A DNA stretch of 64,000 nt, from positions 35,998-99,997 of the forward strand of contig DATGMF010000022.1 in the NCBI GenBank assembly GCA_035293765.1, written 5' to 3'. This document shows, piece by piece, positions 14,685-23,879 of this stretch. Source of the stretch: DASRHT01 sp035293765. Its GTDB lineage: Bacteria; Chloroflexota; Ktedonobacteria; Ktedonobacterales; Ktedonobacteraceae. The notes under the pieces were generated by a model. It ran no database searches. It was not told where the DNA came from and was given only the letters and a program-made list of their open reading frames with translations. The position numbers and the translations under genes were made by a program. Within the stretch, counting starts at the first letter, position 1. Each line of letters begins with the position of its first letter.

Positions 14685-17553
14685 GTTCTATCTCCTTTGA
14701 CAAAATTTTCTGATATAGATCAATCAGGACCAGTTTCTCTTTGTCCCAGTTGAACTCTTCTCGTGCGACTCGTAGCGCGTTCTGACTCATGCGCGCCAAC
14801 GCGGGACGATCAGCCAGGAGCGCATTGATCGCGGCCCCCACCTTTTCTGGAGCCAGCGAAGACACGACCTGGCCGACATCATAGGTGTTGATGATATCCT
14901 CCAGCATATCAAGAGAAGAGGAGAGCACGGGCAAGCCTGCCATCAGGTACTCAAAGAACTTGTTAGGCAGGCAATAGCGGATATTGAGCGAGTAATCCGG
15001 GGCAAAAAGGGTCAGACCCAGATCCGCCGATGCTGTCCAGCTCAATAGCTCTTCATAGGGTACGGCAGGAAGCAGCTTGATTTTATCAGCCACGCCTTCT
15101 GCGACGATCAGCTTCTCAAGCATCTCCTGTGTCCCTTCGAGATCCTGCCCCATCAGGACGATGACATTCCCTTGCTCTACGAAGCGGGCCGCGCGCACCA
15201 GAATGTCAAGCCTGCGGTTCCTCTGAAAATTGCCCTGATAGAGCGCAATACGGGTGCCTGAAGGCAAGCCAAGACGCTTTTGCAAGCGCTTCGTCTTCAC
15301 AATCTTGCGATACAAAGGCACACTACGCAGCACAATGACATATGGTACCCGGTACAGCTTACGGAGCGGCCAGATGGCACCTGGGGATGGCGTGATGACG
15401 GCGATGCCACTGGATAACAGCCAGCGCAAAACGCGGGTTGCCAATGTGCGCAGCAAAGGCCAGCGTCTCATCAGTGGATCAGACATCATCAGTTCTTGCG
15501 CTTCAAAAATCACAGGCTTACGGCGTAACCACGCAGCCAGGCAGCAGGCAGGAAGCGACAGTTCATTATACGCGTGATAGATATGTGCAGGAGCCAGGAG
15601 CAGATAGGGAATGCTGCGCAGAAAAGCCCACAGCGCTTTCACCAGGAACCAGGGTTTAAAGCGTGTTGAGACGAACCAGCCAGGCATCACTATATGCTTT
15701 ATGCATATGCCGTTTACCTCTTCGGAGCCTATACGTTTGCTCTCCACATCTACCACAGTAACGGCAAAACCGGCTTCGATGAGCGCATGCGCTTCTCTCA
15801 TCAAACGCCTGTCGTTCCTTGATTTTTGGAGCGTATATAAGCATACCTTGAGCGGTCCAGACCTGGCGAGGTGCTGCCGCTCCTTCTCTGCTGGATGAAT
15901 GTACTCTATAAATTTCATCACTGAAATTCCTCTCTGATGACGCAACACCATCTTGGCGTTGCTATCTTGCTTTACTGCTGCGAGCACTTTCGAGGTTGAG
16001 CCTTGCTTCCGCGCCGGAGCTTTTCCTAGCAATAGGAGATATAGTCCATAAATGACGAGGATGCAGCAACGAATGCTCCAAGAAATAAAAGCGCCTTGAG
16101 CTTGTGATAAGAAAATGCTGATCATATAGAGCCCGATACCTGTAACCAGGGCAATGCAGAAGCGACCGATTTCAAAAGGGATGGGATAGAGATACTGGTT
16201 CGCGATATATACCAGCAGAGCAAGCACCGCATAGGAGAGCAGCGTTGCTAGCGCGGCGCCCATCGCCCCTTGTTGAGGAATCAGGATGATGTTCAACACC
16301 ACATTGAGAATAGCTGAGAGGGTGACAAACACGAAGGCTAACCACGTTTTGCGCCGCAAGGAGAGCCCGACGGAGAGCACCGTATACAGCCCATAGAACA
16401 TCATCGCCAGATTAATCAGTGGGATAATCGGGGCCACTGTTTGATACGTCGAAGGGAAAAACACATCAAGTATCACAACGGCGGCAAAGGAGAGTGAGAA
16501 AGAGACAAAAAGCAGCACGATGGCGTACCAGCGAAATACCAGTTGAAAGATACTGACTGCGTTCTCTCTTTTAGCGATATCGTAGAGCACGGTCGGCCAT
16601 GCTAAAGAAAAAGGACCAAGCACAACAGCCGCCATTATTCCTCCCAGGCTGTACGCGACGGCATAGCTAGCCGTCTGGGTGAGCGACCCAAGCCAGCTGA
16701 GGAGGTAGCGGTCCGAGAGTTGGAGCACCCATACCGATACGAAGCTAAAGACCAGAGGTACCCCAAAGGAGAGCAGGTTCCTGGCGATAGCGAGGCGTGG
16801 ACGCGCTCCTGTGCGCAGGCAAGCACGCAGCGGCAGCAGCGGCACTACCCAGACCAGCACGAACATGTACCCCGCCGCCGGTCCAAGCAGAGCTCCAATC
16901 ACACCGACATGCCATATGCCAACCAGAGCGATGGTAGCCATCAAGTTAATAAAGAGGTTGCTCACTGTCAGCAGGGTATACATCGCCGCGCGTTTTTCGG
17001 CGCGCAGCCAGGCGAAGCCGGGCATTGCCAGGTTTTGCAGGAGGATGACCACAATGGCGCATCTGGCGGGTTCGGTAAACCTGGTGCTGCCAAAGAGCCC
17101 TAGAGCGAGCTGAGGGGCCGCGATCCACGCTACTAATACAAATGGCATAGTGGTCAGCGTTAACAGCAACAACGTCGTTGATAGGGTAGCCATACGATCT
17201 TGTGCTAACTCGTAATCGTAGTTGTAGGCACGAAAAAAAGCGGAATCGAGGCCAAACTGTGTAATGCCTGCAAAGAGCGCGATAGTCGTATTGATGATCA
17301 CCAGAATGCTATATTCGGTGCGCGAGAGTGTTCGGGTTAAGAAAGGTGCGAGCACGAGTGAGACAAGAGGCGAAGCGCAGGACGCCAGCGCATAAATGCT
17401 CACGCTTTTGAGCAGAGAGTGCAGCAGCGGCGCGTAGTCCTGGAGCTGGATTCTCCATAGCCTCGTCTTTGTGAGCATCTGTAATAGCCTTGAGGCGAAC
17501 GCTTGCTGCCGGTTTTTTGTCGCTACTCCAGTTTTATTGATTGGCAACGTCAT
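14659..17553 (-). CDS. Wzx-like flippase fused to a family 4 glycosyltransferase
   Basis: 964 residues in one frame. Residues about 45-510 hold 12-14 membrane spans of a MATE/Wzx-type polysaccharide flippase. From about residue 546 a GT4 domain follows (PLKVCLYTLQKSRNDRRLM, ALYQGNFQRNRRLDILVRA, CLPNKFFEYLMAGLPVLSS), close to the next gene downstream. The flippase would turn lipid-linked repeat units across the membrane, and the fused enzyme adds a sugar on the cytoplasmic side. An in-frame ATG at 15918 has GAGGA 9 bases upstream, so the GT part could also be made alone. The start overlaps the upstream stop as ATGA. Confidence 0.8.
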   Translation of the reverse strand: MTLPINKTGVATKNRQQAFASRLLQMLTKTRLWRIQLQDYAPLLHSLLKSVSIYALASCASPLVSLVLAPFLTRTLSRTEYSILVIINTTIALFAGITQFGLDSAFFRAYNYDYELAQDRMATLSTTLLLLTLTTMPFVLVAWIAAPQLALGLFGSTRFTEPARCAIVVILLQNLAMPGFAWLRAEKRAAMYTLLTVSNLFINLMATIALVGIWHVGVIGALLGPAAGYMFVLVWVVPLLPLRACLRTGARPRLAIARNLLSFGVPLVFSFVSVWVLQLSDRYLLSWLGSLTQTASYAVAYSLGGIMAAVVLGPFSLAWPTVLYDIAKRENAVSIFQLVFRWYAIVLLFVSFSLSFAAVVILDVFFPSTYQTVAPIIPLINLAMMFYGLYTVLSVGLSLRRKTWLAFVFVTLSAILNVVLNIILIPQQGAMGAALATLLSYAVLALLVYIANQYLYPIPFEIGRFCIALVTGIGLYMISIFLSQAQGAFISWSIRCCILVIYGLYLLLLGKAPARKQGSTSKVLAAVKQDSNAKMVLRHQRGISVMKFIEYIHPAEKERQHLARSGPLKVCLYTLQKSRNDRRLMREAHALIEAGFAVTVVDVESKRIGSEEVNGICIKHIVMPGWFVSTRFKPWFLVKALWAFLRSIPYLLLAPAHIYHAYNELSLPACCLAAWLRRKPVIFEAQELMMSDPLMRRWPLLRTLATRVLRWLLSSGIAVITPSPGAIWPLRKLYRVPYVIVLRSVPLYRKIVKTKRLQKRLGLPSGTRIALYQGNFQRNRRLDILVRAARFVEQGNVIVLMGQDLEGTQEMLEKLIVAEGVADKIKLLPAVPYEELLSWTASADLGLTLFAPDYSLNIRYCLPNKFFEYLMAGLPVLSSSLDMLEDIINTYDVGQVVSSLAPEKVGAAINALLADRPALARMSQNALRVAREEFNWDKEKLVLIDLYQKILSKEIEHENADPGQ

Positions 17554-19766
17554 GATGGGCAGACCTCGCTGGTCATGTTGATAGTGGCGCTCTCTATCTC
17601 TGTGTGAGTGGTGATGATCTCCTGCAATCCCGACCAGGTAGTTGCACGCATAAGCACACGTCTAAGAAGCGTGGGATTCTGCTGCTGGGCAACATACTCT
17701 CTCGCTCGCTGGCCCATGCGATGGCACTCATCCATATCCTGGAGGAGGCGGAGAAGAGCCGCCTTTGTTTGCATGACATCGCCTATCGATACGGTCAAAC
17801 CGCGCCCATCGGCAAGCATCTGCACATTCCCGTAAGGCTCGGTTGAGGCGATGACCGCACACCCTGATGCCATAGCTTCCAGGATCGCCAGGGGATAGCC
17901 GGTGCCACGCCAACTGGTATAGAGGAAAATATCGCTCATACCGAGCAACATGATTACTTCCGAGCTTGACGCCTCCCCCCAGAGCCGACACACCTCATTC
18001 ATGCCACGCTGCACAATCATGCCTTCAATCTGCTTACGTATCGGCCCATCGCCCACAATGAGAAAGCACACGCGGGCACGCAGCTCAGGCGTGAGCTCCG
18101 AAAGAGCCAGAGCAAAGGCTTGCAGCGCAATCTCTATGCCTTTTTCGGGCGCGAGGCGGCAAATCATCGTTACCACAATGGTATCGGCGGCAATTCCTTG
18201 TGACTGCCTGATGGTTGCTCGCTCTGTGTTATCAGGGATGACATGGCGGTCTATATCAATGCTATTGTGCGTGCGCGTCACACGGCTTGCTGGAATGTCC
18301 AGTTCCGCCAGCAGGTCTTCTACTCCATCGCCCACAGCCCCGGGAATCAGAAAATGGTCAACAAGACGCGCGGAAAGGCGCGCGAAGAGCTGGAGAGAAG
18401 GCCAGTATGCCTTGAGCAGGATGCGGTGCGGCAGGCTGCGGTACCAGGGTAACGTCTTGAGGTACTGGAGACGTTCCGCGCGATAGAAAGGGTTGCGCAG
18501 CGCCACAATGTTGCCATGATCGACACAGATTACACGCACCCCCGCCAGTTTTCCCGCCAGGCCGGCAAAGGCGGAGGTGAAGACCCCATCCTGTGGCAAT
18601 AGCGCATCATAAACGATCCCACGATGCGAAAGCACGAGCAATTTTGCCAGACCGGCAAAAAAATAAAGCCATACGTGCGGAAAGAGCCAGGAATCCGTCT
18701 TGCTATTGCCAAAGCGGCGAACAGTATACTTCTCGGCATGAGGTCCGACATGTTGGGTCAGGTATTCAATCCGCCATATATCATGAGTCACCTGGGCAAT
18801 GCCTTCGATGGCAGTATTGACACCCCCCATTAATGGAAAGGCCGTTACCGGAATGCAAACACGCAAAGGCTGCCCTGGCAATGTCTGGGCCTGAGGGAAA
18901 AGGCGCGTGCGTACGCGCTGCATCAGGCGCGTTGCGGCTCTGGCCCGACTACGTGACAGGCGATAGCGCAAGTAAGATTGAGGCTGCTGCTGATACCGCT
19001 GCCATTTCAGCGCCAGTTGTGCGCAGTGCTGACAGCCGGTACAGGTGGCAAGAGCTTCCATCAACTTTACGTGCAGCGAAAGTTGCGCGGGCGTTGAGAG
19101 ATGTCGCTGCAACAGGTCCGCCCGCGTCCAGAAGCCTGGATCGAACTCGGGGAGCAGGCGGTGCAGGGCAGTAAGAGATGTCTCGATAAGCTCATTGACC
19201 GTGGTATTACCGGTAACAGCCAGGTAATCATATAAGCCGAGAAGCGCAAAAAGCATGCCATCAAGCCCGTGCGCTGCCGGATAGATGGCGACATCCTCAA
19301 AAAAGACGCCATGCTCGCCAACGGGTGTACCTACACCTCCATCAAGGATGTCGCGCTCAAAGGTGCGCACAACACGCCGCGCCACCATGAGAAACGTGCG
19401 GTCGCAGGTGAGTTGATAGGCCCTCACAAGTACTGAGAGCGCATTGCCCTGGCATGATGCGGATAGGCATACTTGATCAGTATGCTGATTGGGAACAGGG
19501 ATGGGCCAGCCGCCGGCATCGCCCTTTATGGATACCTCATGCTTCACCAGCCACTCGGCCTGCCGCAGAAATACCTGTTGAGCGACTTGGTTATCACCTT
19601 TAAGCGCAAGATTCCAGTGAGCAAGGGCATATTGGGCAATGGTGATAGGGTCATAGACGGCTATTTTCCCCCGATACGGTACGCCCGACGCATCAAGCAC
19701 ATGATGGGCCAGCGTAAGAGCTGCCGACATATCGACAGGATAAGCTGCTAATGCTAACTCAGCCAT
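17550..19766 (-). CDS. Glucuronyl C5-epimerase-like domain fused to a family 4 glycosyltransferase
   Basis: 738 residues. Residues 1-270 resemble the C-terminal catalytic domain of D-glucuronyl C5-epimerases, an alpha-barrel: YDPITIAQYALAHWNLAL, GGWPIPVPN, CLSASCQGNALSVLVRAY, FEDVAIYPAAHGLDGMLFAL, LLPEFDPGFWT. Residues about 300-720 are a GT4 glycosyltransferase (GGVNTAIEGIAQ, ICRLAPEKGIEIALQAF, YPLAILEAMASGCAVIAS). If both work, one polypeptide would add a sugar and alter the C5 configuration of a uronic acid, which fits a pathway that makes uronic acids upstream. AAAGGA is 6 bases before ATG. It overlaps both neighbours (13 bases upstream, 4 bases downstream). Confidence 0.7.
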   Translation of the reverse strand: MAELALAAYPVDMSAALTLAHHVLDASGVPYRGKIAVYDPITIAQYALAHWNLALKGDNQVAQQVFLRQAEWLVKHEVSIKGDAGGWPIPVPNQHTDQVCLSASCQGNALSVLVRAYQLTCDRTFLMVARRVVRTFERDILDGGVGTPVGEHGVFFEDVAIYPAAHGLDGMLFALLGLYDYLAVTGNTTVNELIETSLTALHRLLPEFDPGFWTRADLLQRHLSTPAQLSLHVKLMEALATCTGCQHCAQLALKWQRYQQQPQSYLRYRLSRSRARAATRLMQRVRTRLFPQAQTLPGQPLRVCIPVTAFPLMGGVNTAIEGIAQVTHDIWRIEYLTQHVGPHAEKYTVRRFGNSKTDSWLFPHVWLYFFAGLAKLLVLSHRGIVYDALLPQDGVFTSAFAGLAGKLAGVRVICVDHGNIVALRNPFYRAERLQYLKTLPWYRSLPHRILLKAYWPSLQLFARLSARLVDHFLIPGAVGDGVEDLLAELDIPASRVTRTHNSIDIDRHVIPDNTERATIRQSQGIAADTIVVTMICRLAPEKGIEIALQAFALALSELTPELRARVCFLIVGDGPIRKQIEGMIVQRGMNEVCRLWGEASSSEVIMLLGMSDIFLYTSWRGTGYPLAILEAMASGCAVIASTEPYGNVQMLADGRGLTVSIGDVMQTKAALLRLLQDMDECHRMGQRAREYVAQQQNPTLLRRVLMRATTWSGLQEIITTHTEIESATINMTSEVCPS

Positions 19767-21352
19767 AACAAATCCTTTGCAGTAGCTATACCAGTAACCA
19801 TAATTGATTGAGCCTTCTTTTCCCGCTTCTCTCGCCGCCCCTTTGTTTTCAGATCTCTAGTGAGCGAAGGCGATGAGATAGCGCCCAGGATAATCCAGCC
19901 CGAACAGGCGAGCGGGGGCAGGGTCCATGCTGGATTAGCTATGCTATTGAAGCTCAACGATACCGCGAGAGCGAGCCCTCCGCCTAGCAGGGCTCGCGTC
20001 GGCGCGTCGGCCAACGTCCAGTTGTACAGGGCCAGTCGTGCAATTCCCAGCATAATGGCAAGGAAAAGCAGCAGCAGCGGTATGCCCCCTAGCGCCGCCA
20101 GTTCCAGATAGGAGTTGTGTGGATGAAACAGGTGTATAAATTCAGCAGGCGAACGATAGGGATTAGCCCGTTCATAGTACACATAGTATCCCAGGCCGAT
20201 CCCTATAAGCGGAAACGCCTGGATCACCCGTAGCCCTGTTTGCCATCCGGCGAGACGCAATGACACCTCGCCCGGCGCTACCGCATGCTGTAACAGGAGG
20301 CCGAACTGGAGAGGAAAACAGAGCAGCAACACAAAAACTATCACCCCGCCGAGCAGAGGGAGGAGCAAACCGTAGTGGATTCGTCCTACGAAGACTACAA
20401 AAATCACAAAGGTGACTCCTGCTGTTAGCAATCCCCCCGCGCTATAGGTAAAGAACAGAGCCAGCACCATGAGGGCAAACTCAACCCCGTATAGCGTTTT
20501 TTCAAAGGGACTGCCGCTCTCAAAAAAAAGCCCCAGGGGAAGAAAGAGCATAGCGGCAAAAAAGCCTCCGCTCGTATCTGGGTTGGCAAAGAAAGAGTCA
20601 ACGCGGAATATACCGGACTGGCCCAGGGCATAATTTCCAGCCACCGTCGTCAGGAAAAGATCGTGGCGCCCATCCTTGAAAAGAAATATTCCGGTGGTGG
20701 CCTCTAAGATCGCGTGCAGTGCGACGAGCGTGCCGAGTAGAGAAAGTAGCTTGAACAGGCGGCGCACGCTGGCAACATCCCGACCGATGCTTGTACCTAA
20801 CCAGAAGAAGATAAAAGCGCCAAAAATGACATCCAGGTAATAGCTGAGGCCATCGGACAGGGTTAGCCCCATGAACGCGGGCAAGAGTGCGAACGCCAGC
20901 AATAGCCCCCACAGCCAGAGCAGCGGCGGTTCCGCCCAGGGTTTATGCGTGGAGCGAGTAGCAAAGAAAACGAGTAACAGCAGAACCGTAATGATCTGGC
21001 CTAAGATACCCAGCCCTAAATACCAATCAACATAGATGCGGGTGGCAACGACTATCGCGACAGCCAATTCATCGGCGCGCACACTGATAATCGTTACCAG
21101 TGTTAGCATGCCAATCGCCAGTGCCCACAGATAGGGAGTAGAGGCGAGGAGGATGCGATCCATTTTCGCAACGTCGAAGGTGGGCAGCGCGATAGGAGTA
21201 ATGAGAGGGATCAGTAAACCGGTGATGCACAGCAGCAGCACCATTCCTCCCATCGCTACCGCAAGACGAAGCCGGACTATGGCCGTCTTCTGACCTCTTT
21301 CCTGTTGAGGTAAAAATTGTTTGAGCTCCATTGTCAGCTTTTCGGCTTGCAT
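19754..21352 (-). CDS. O-antigen ligase/polymerase-like membrane protein (Wzy/WaaL family)
   Basis: 532 residues with 11-12 membrane spans and a long periplasmic loop in the C-terminal third. This loop contains LAGWQTGLRVIQAFPLIGIG and HPHNSYLELAALGGIPLLL, the hallmark of the Wzy_C/O-antigen ligase family (the His-containing PHN motif). It would join repeat units or attach chains outside the membrane. The frame stays open further upstream inside the kinase gene, but the ATG at 21352 lies just after that gene's stop and is a natural start; another ATG is at 21331. Wzy polymerase versus ligase cannot be told from sequence alone, but the Wzx/Wzz context favours a polymerase. Confidence 0.8.
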   Translation of the reverse strand: MQAEKLTMELKQFLPQQERGQKTAIVRLRLAVAMGGMVLLLCITGLLIPLITPIALPTFDVAKMDRILLASTPYLWALAIGMLTLVTIISVRADELAVAIVVATRIYVDWYLGLGILGQIITVLLLLVFFATRSTHKPWAEPPLLWLWGLLLAFALLPAFMGLTLSDGLSYYLDVIFGAFIFFWLGTSIGRDVASVRRLFKLLSLLGTLVALHAILEATTGIFLFKDGRHDLFLTTVAGNYALGQSGIFRVDSFFANPDTSGGFFAAMLFLPLGLFFESGSPFEKTLYGVEFALMVLALFFTYSAGGLLTAGVTFVIFVVFVGRIHYGLLLPLLGGVIVFVLLLCFPLQFGLLLQHAVAPGEVSLRLAGWQTGLRVIQAFPLIGIGLGYYVYYERANPYRSPAEFIHLFHPHNSYLELAALGGIPLLLLFLAIMLGIARLALYNWTLADAPTRALLGGGLALAVSLSFNSIANPAWTLPPLACSGWIILGAISSPSLTRDLKTKGRREKREKKAQSIMVTGIATAKDLLWLS

Positions 21353-21359
21353 CTTCACG

Positions 21360-23093
21360 TCACTCGCCTTTCCTGGTGTTGGAGGGATCGGAGTTAGCAG
21401 CATCGCTGACGCGAGTGGACGCGGCCACCCTGTGATAGCTCTTATGGACCTCATCGGCGCTGTAGTAGTAGGAGTACACTGAATGTTTGCGGCTGCGGCG
21501 TTGTTTGTTGACAATATAGCCCAGCACATTGGAACCGGCCCGTCTTAGTAGCGCATTCGTTTGTGCGAGCGTTTTTTTTGTAGTGCGCGTAATATCAAGC
21601 ACCACCAGCGTGCCATCAACCTTCGAGGCCAGAAGACTTGCATCGGAAAGTCCCAGGAGGGGAGGAGTGTCAAAAATGATCACCTCTGCCTGACAATGCC
21701 TCAGTACAGCAAGGAAGCGCTGCATTGCCTGCGATTCGAGCAATTCGGTAGGGTTTGGTGGCAGCGAGCCAGCAGGCATAATCTGTAGATTAGGAATATT
21801 CGCATGGTAAACAAACTCGTTAAGCGAAAGGTCAGTTGGCCGCGTTTCCTCGCGAACGGGACCAGGAACAACATTGACGAAGATGCGCGGCTGCGCGTTT
21901 GAGGTTGGCGACGCGTCACCTGTGCCTGCGGCCATGATGGCATCGCTCAACCCCTTCAGATCTTTTCCCGTTAAGGAGAGGCCAAATAACAGGTGCAGCG
22001 TCGGACGGCGCAGGTCCGCATCGACGAGTAATGTGCGCTTACCAGTTTTCGCCATAAAAATCGCCAGGTTGGCAGCTATGACACTTTTGCCATCACGAGG
22101 CTGCGCACTTGTCACCGCTAAAGTACGTACAGGCTTATCCACGCTGGCAAAGCCGATGCCTGTGCGCAAGATGCGAAAGGCTTCGATATTCGCACTGTCA
22201 TCTTGAGGATGGACGATATCAGCAGGCGATGACTGCCAGATGGTGGCAAGCACCGGGCGCTCCAGTAAGTGCGCGAGTTCCTCCTGGGCGTGGATGCGCG
22301 TATCCAGTTGCTCAGAGAGAACTGAGAGCAGGATACCGAGCAACAGACCGGTCAGCAGACCAGCCGCGGTATTGAGCAAGGTATTTGGCTGGACTGGCCT
22401 TGACGCTATCTGAGCCGGCTGGGCTATTTGCAGAAAATTGTCGTTCTGCGAAACTGCCAGTTGGAGCTGAGCCAGCGTCGATTGCAGTTGATCATAATGT
22501 TGCTGCAGGCCATTGAGTTGCGCAATCAAGCCTGTCATCTGCTGCTCCGATCCCCCACCTGCCCGTAATTTGCTGATCTGGCTCGTGATCGCGTTCATCT
22601 GCGTCTGGGTCGCGGTCAGATTTTGTTGCAGATTCTGTGTTTGCTGGTGCGGCCCGCTATTGGCCTGAAAGACCTGTTGCTGGTGCTTAATCAGAGCTGC
22701 CGCGACCTCATTAGCCAGGGTAGCGGCGTTGACCGGACTGGGATCTACCACGCTAATTTCAAAGAGTTGTGTATCCAGCTTGGGAGTCGCATTTACCCGC
22801 CTGGCAAGCTCATCGACGCTGAGCCCCTGATGATGTGCGGCTACATCGCGCAGGACAGTATTGCTGACCGCCAGTTCCGCCTCGGTCTGAATAAGCTGGT
22901 CGCTCGCCAGGAGACTATTGATATCAGCCTGGTTCGTTCCAGAATGAATAGTGATCTGTATCAAGACAGATGATTGGTAGAGAGGCATCATGAGTTTACT
23001 GACAACGTAGGCGCTCAAGGTCACAACAACAATGCAGGTGATGATTAGCCGCCACCGCTTTCCTATGATCTCTATATAATGTTTTAACGTCAT
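21360..23093 (-). CDS. Wzz-type chain-length regulator fused to a BY-kinase (CpsD/EpsB type)
   Basis: 577 residues. The Wzz part has a first membrane span (LIITCIVVVTLSAYVVSKLM), an extracellular coiled coil (about 150-230), and a second span near residues 245-265. The cytoplasmic bacterial tyrosine kinase follows: Walker A TSAQPRDGKSVIAANLA (RDGKS instead of the usual GEGKS/T), Walker A' LLVDADLRRPTL, Walker B EVIIFDTPP. A C-terminal tyrosine cluster (YSYYYSADEVHKSY) is the usual autophosphorylation tail. The protein sets chain length and couples it to phosphorylation. ATG at 23093 has GGGAG 10 bases upstream; an ATG at 23117 is the alternative. A cognate phosphatase is not in the window. 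Confidence 0.85.
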   Translation of the reverse strand: MTLKHYIEIIGKRWRLIITCIVVVTLSAYVVSKLMMPLYQSSVLIQITIHSGTNQADINSLLASDQLIQTEAELAVSNTVLRDVAAHHQGLSVDELARRVNATPKLDTQLFEISVVDPSPVNAATLANEVAAALIKHQQQVFQANSGPHQQTQNLQQNLTATQTQMNAITSQISKLRAGGGSEQQMTGLIAQLNGLQQHYDQLQSTLAQLQLAVSQNDNFLQIAQPAQIASRPVQPNTLLNTAAGLLTGLLLGILLSVLSEQLDTRIHAQEELAHLLERPVLATIWQSSPADIVHPQDDSANIEAFRILRTGIGFASVDKPVRTLAVTSAQPRDGKSVIAANLAIFMAKTGKRTLLVDADLRRPTLHLLFGLSLTGKDLKGLSDAIMAAGTGDASPTSNAQPRIFVNVVPGPVREETRPTDLSLNEFVYHANIPNLQIMPAGSLPPNPTELLESQAMQRFLAVLRHCQAEVIIFDTPPLLGLSDASLLASKVDGTLVVLDITRTTKKTLAQTNALLRRAGSNVLGYIVNKQRRSRKHSVYSYYYSADEVHKSYHRVAASTRVSDAANSDPSNTRKGE

Positions 23094-23121
23094 GTTTTCA
23101 TTACTCCCAACATTCAATGCA

Positions 23122-23877
23122 TTACCTGCCCCGACAACATGCCATTTCGACGACTGTTTTCAAAACGATGGAGATATCAAGCCTCATCGAACGGTGCTCA
23201 ATATAGTAAAGGTCGTAATGGAGTTTTTTGCGCGTATCCAGGTCCGTGCCACCATAGTGATAGTTCACCTGCGCCCATCCGGTCAGTCCAGGCTTGACCT
23301 GCATGCGACAGCTATAGCAAGGAATGTGCTTCTCCAGGTGGGATACCAGCATTGGTTGCTCTGGACGTGGCCCTATCAAGCTCATCTCGCCGCGCAAAAT
23401 GTTGATGACCTGCGGGAGCTCGTCGAGGTGGGTCACGCGCAAGAAACGTCCCACCCGCGTGATCCGCGTATCATTGATACTGGCCCATACCTCTTGCCCT
23501 GCGAGCCCACTATCCGCGAACATCGTGCGGAACTTGTAAATTGAAAAGATCTGCCCCAGATAGCCTTTGCGCGGCTGCCGATAAAAAATGGGGCCAGGTG
23601 AATCCAGGCGAATCAGGATTGCCAGCAGAGGAAGTAGCAAGAGCATGATAGATAGGCCGAGCAGGACAAATGTGAAGTCCAGGCAGCTACGCCAGCAGCG
23701 ATAACCAAAAGAGGCCCGCCCTGCATGGGGTGGCTGTCTGAGACACCCGTTTCCGGGCTGATCAAGCGTATCATTGACCGGCTCTATTTGCGCACGCTTC
23801 CAGCCCTGGATCTGTGTTGGGGGAGCGCCGCGCTTGAACTGAACTTGCAGGTCGCTATGCTTCTTTTCCCAGCTCAT
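23122..23877 (-). CDS. Priming sugar-phosphate transferase (polyprenol-phosphate glycosyltransferase)
   Basis: 251 residues. One membrane helix (LDFTFVLLGLSIMLLLLPLL near residues 60-82) is followed by the bacterial sugar transferase domain: SPGPIFYRQPRKG, IYKFRTMF, FLRVTHLDELPQVINILRGE, SLIGPRPEQP and KPGLTGWAQV. It would start repeat-unit synthesis by moving a sugar-1-phosphate onto undecaprenyl phosphate. The long N-terminal membrane domain of WbaP is absent, so it is the minimal PglC-like form. ATG at 23877 follows the upstream stop by only two bases. Sugar specificity is unknown; a diacetamido-sugar or hexose are possible. Confidence 0.85.
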   Translation of the reverse strand: MSWEKKHSDLQVQFKRGAPPTQIQGWKRAQIEPVNDTLDQPGNGCLRQPPHAGRASFGYRCWRSCLDFTFVLLGLSIMLLLLPLLAILIRLDSPGPIFYRQPRKGYLGQIFSIYKFRTMFADSGLAGQEVWASINDTRITRVGRFLRVTHLDELPQVINILRGEMSLIGPRPEQPMLVSHLEKHIPCYSCRMQVKPGLTGWAQVNYHYGGTDLDTRKKLHYDLYYIEHRSMRLDISIVLKTVVEMACCRGR

Positions 23878-23879
23878 TA

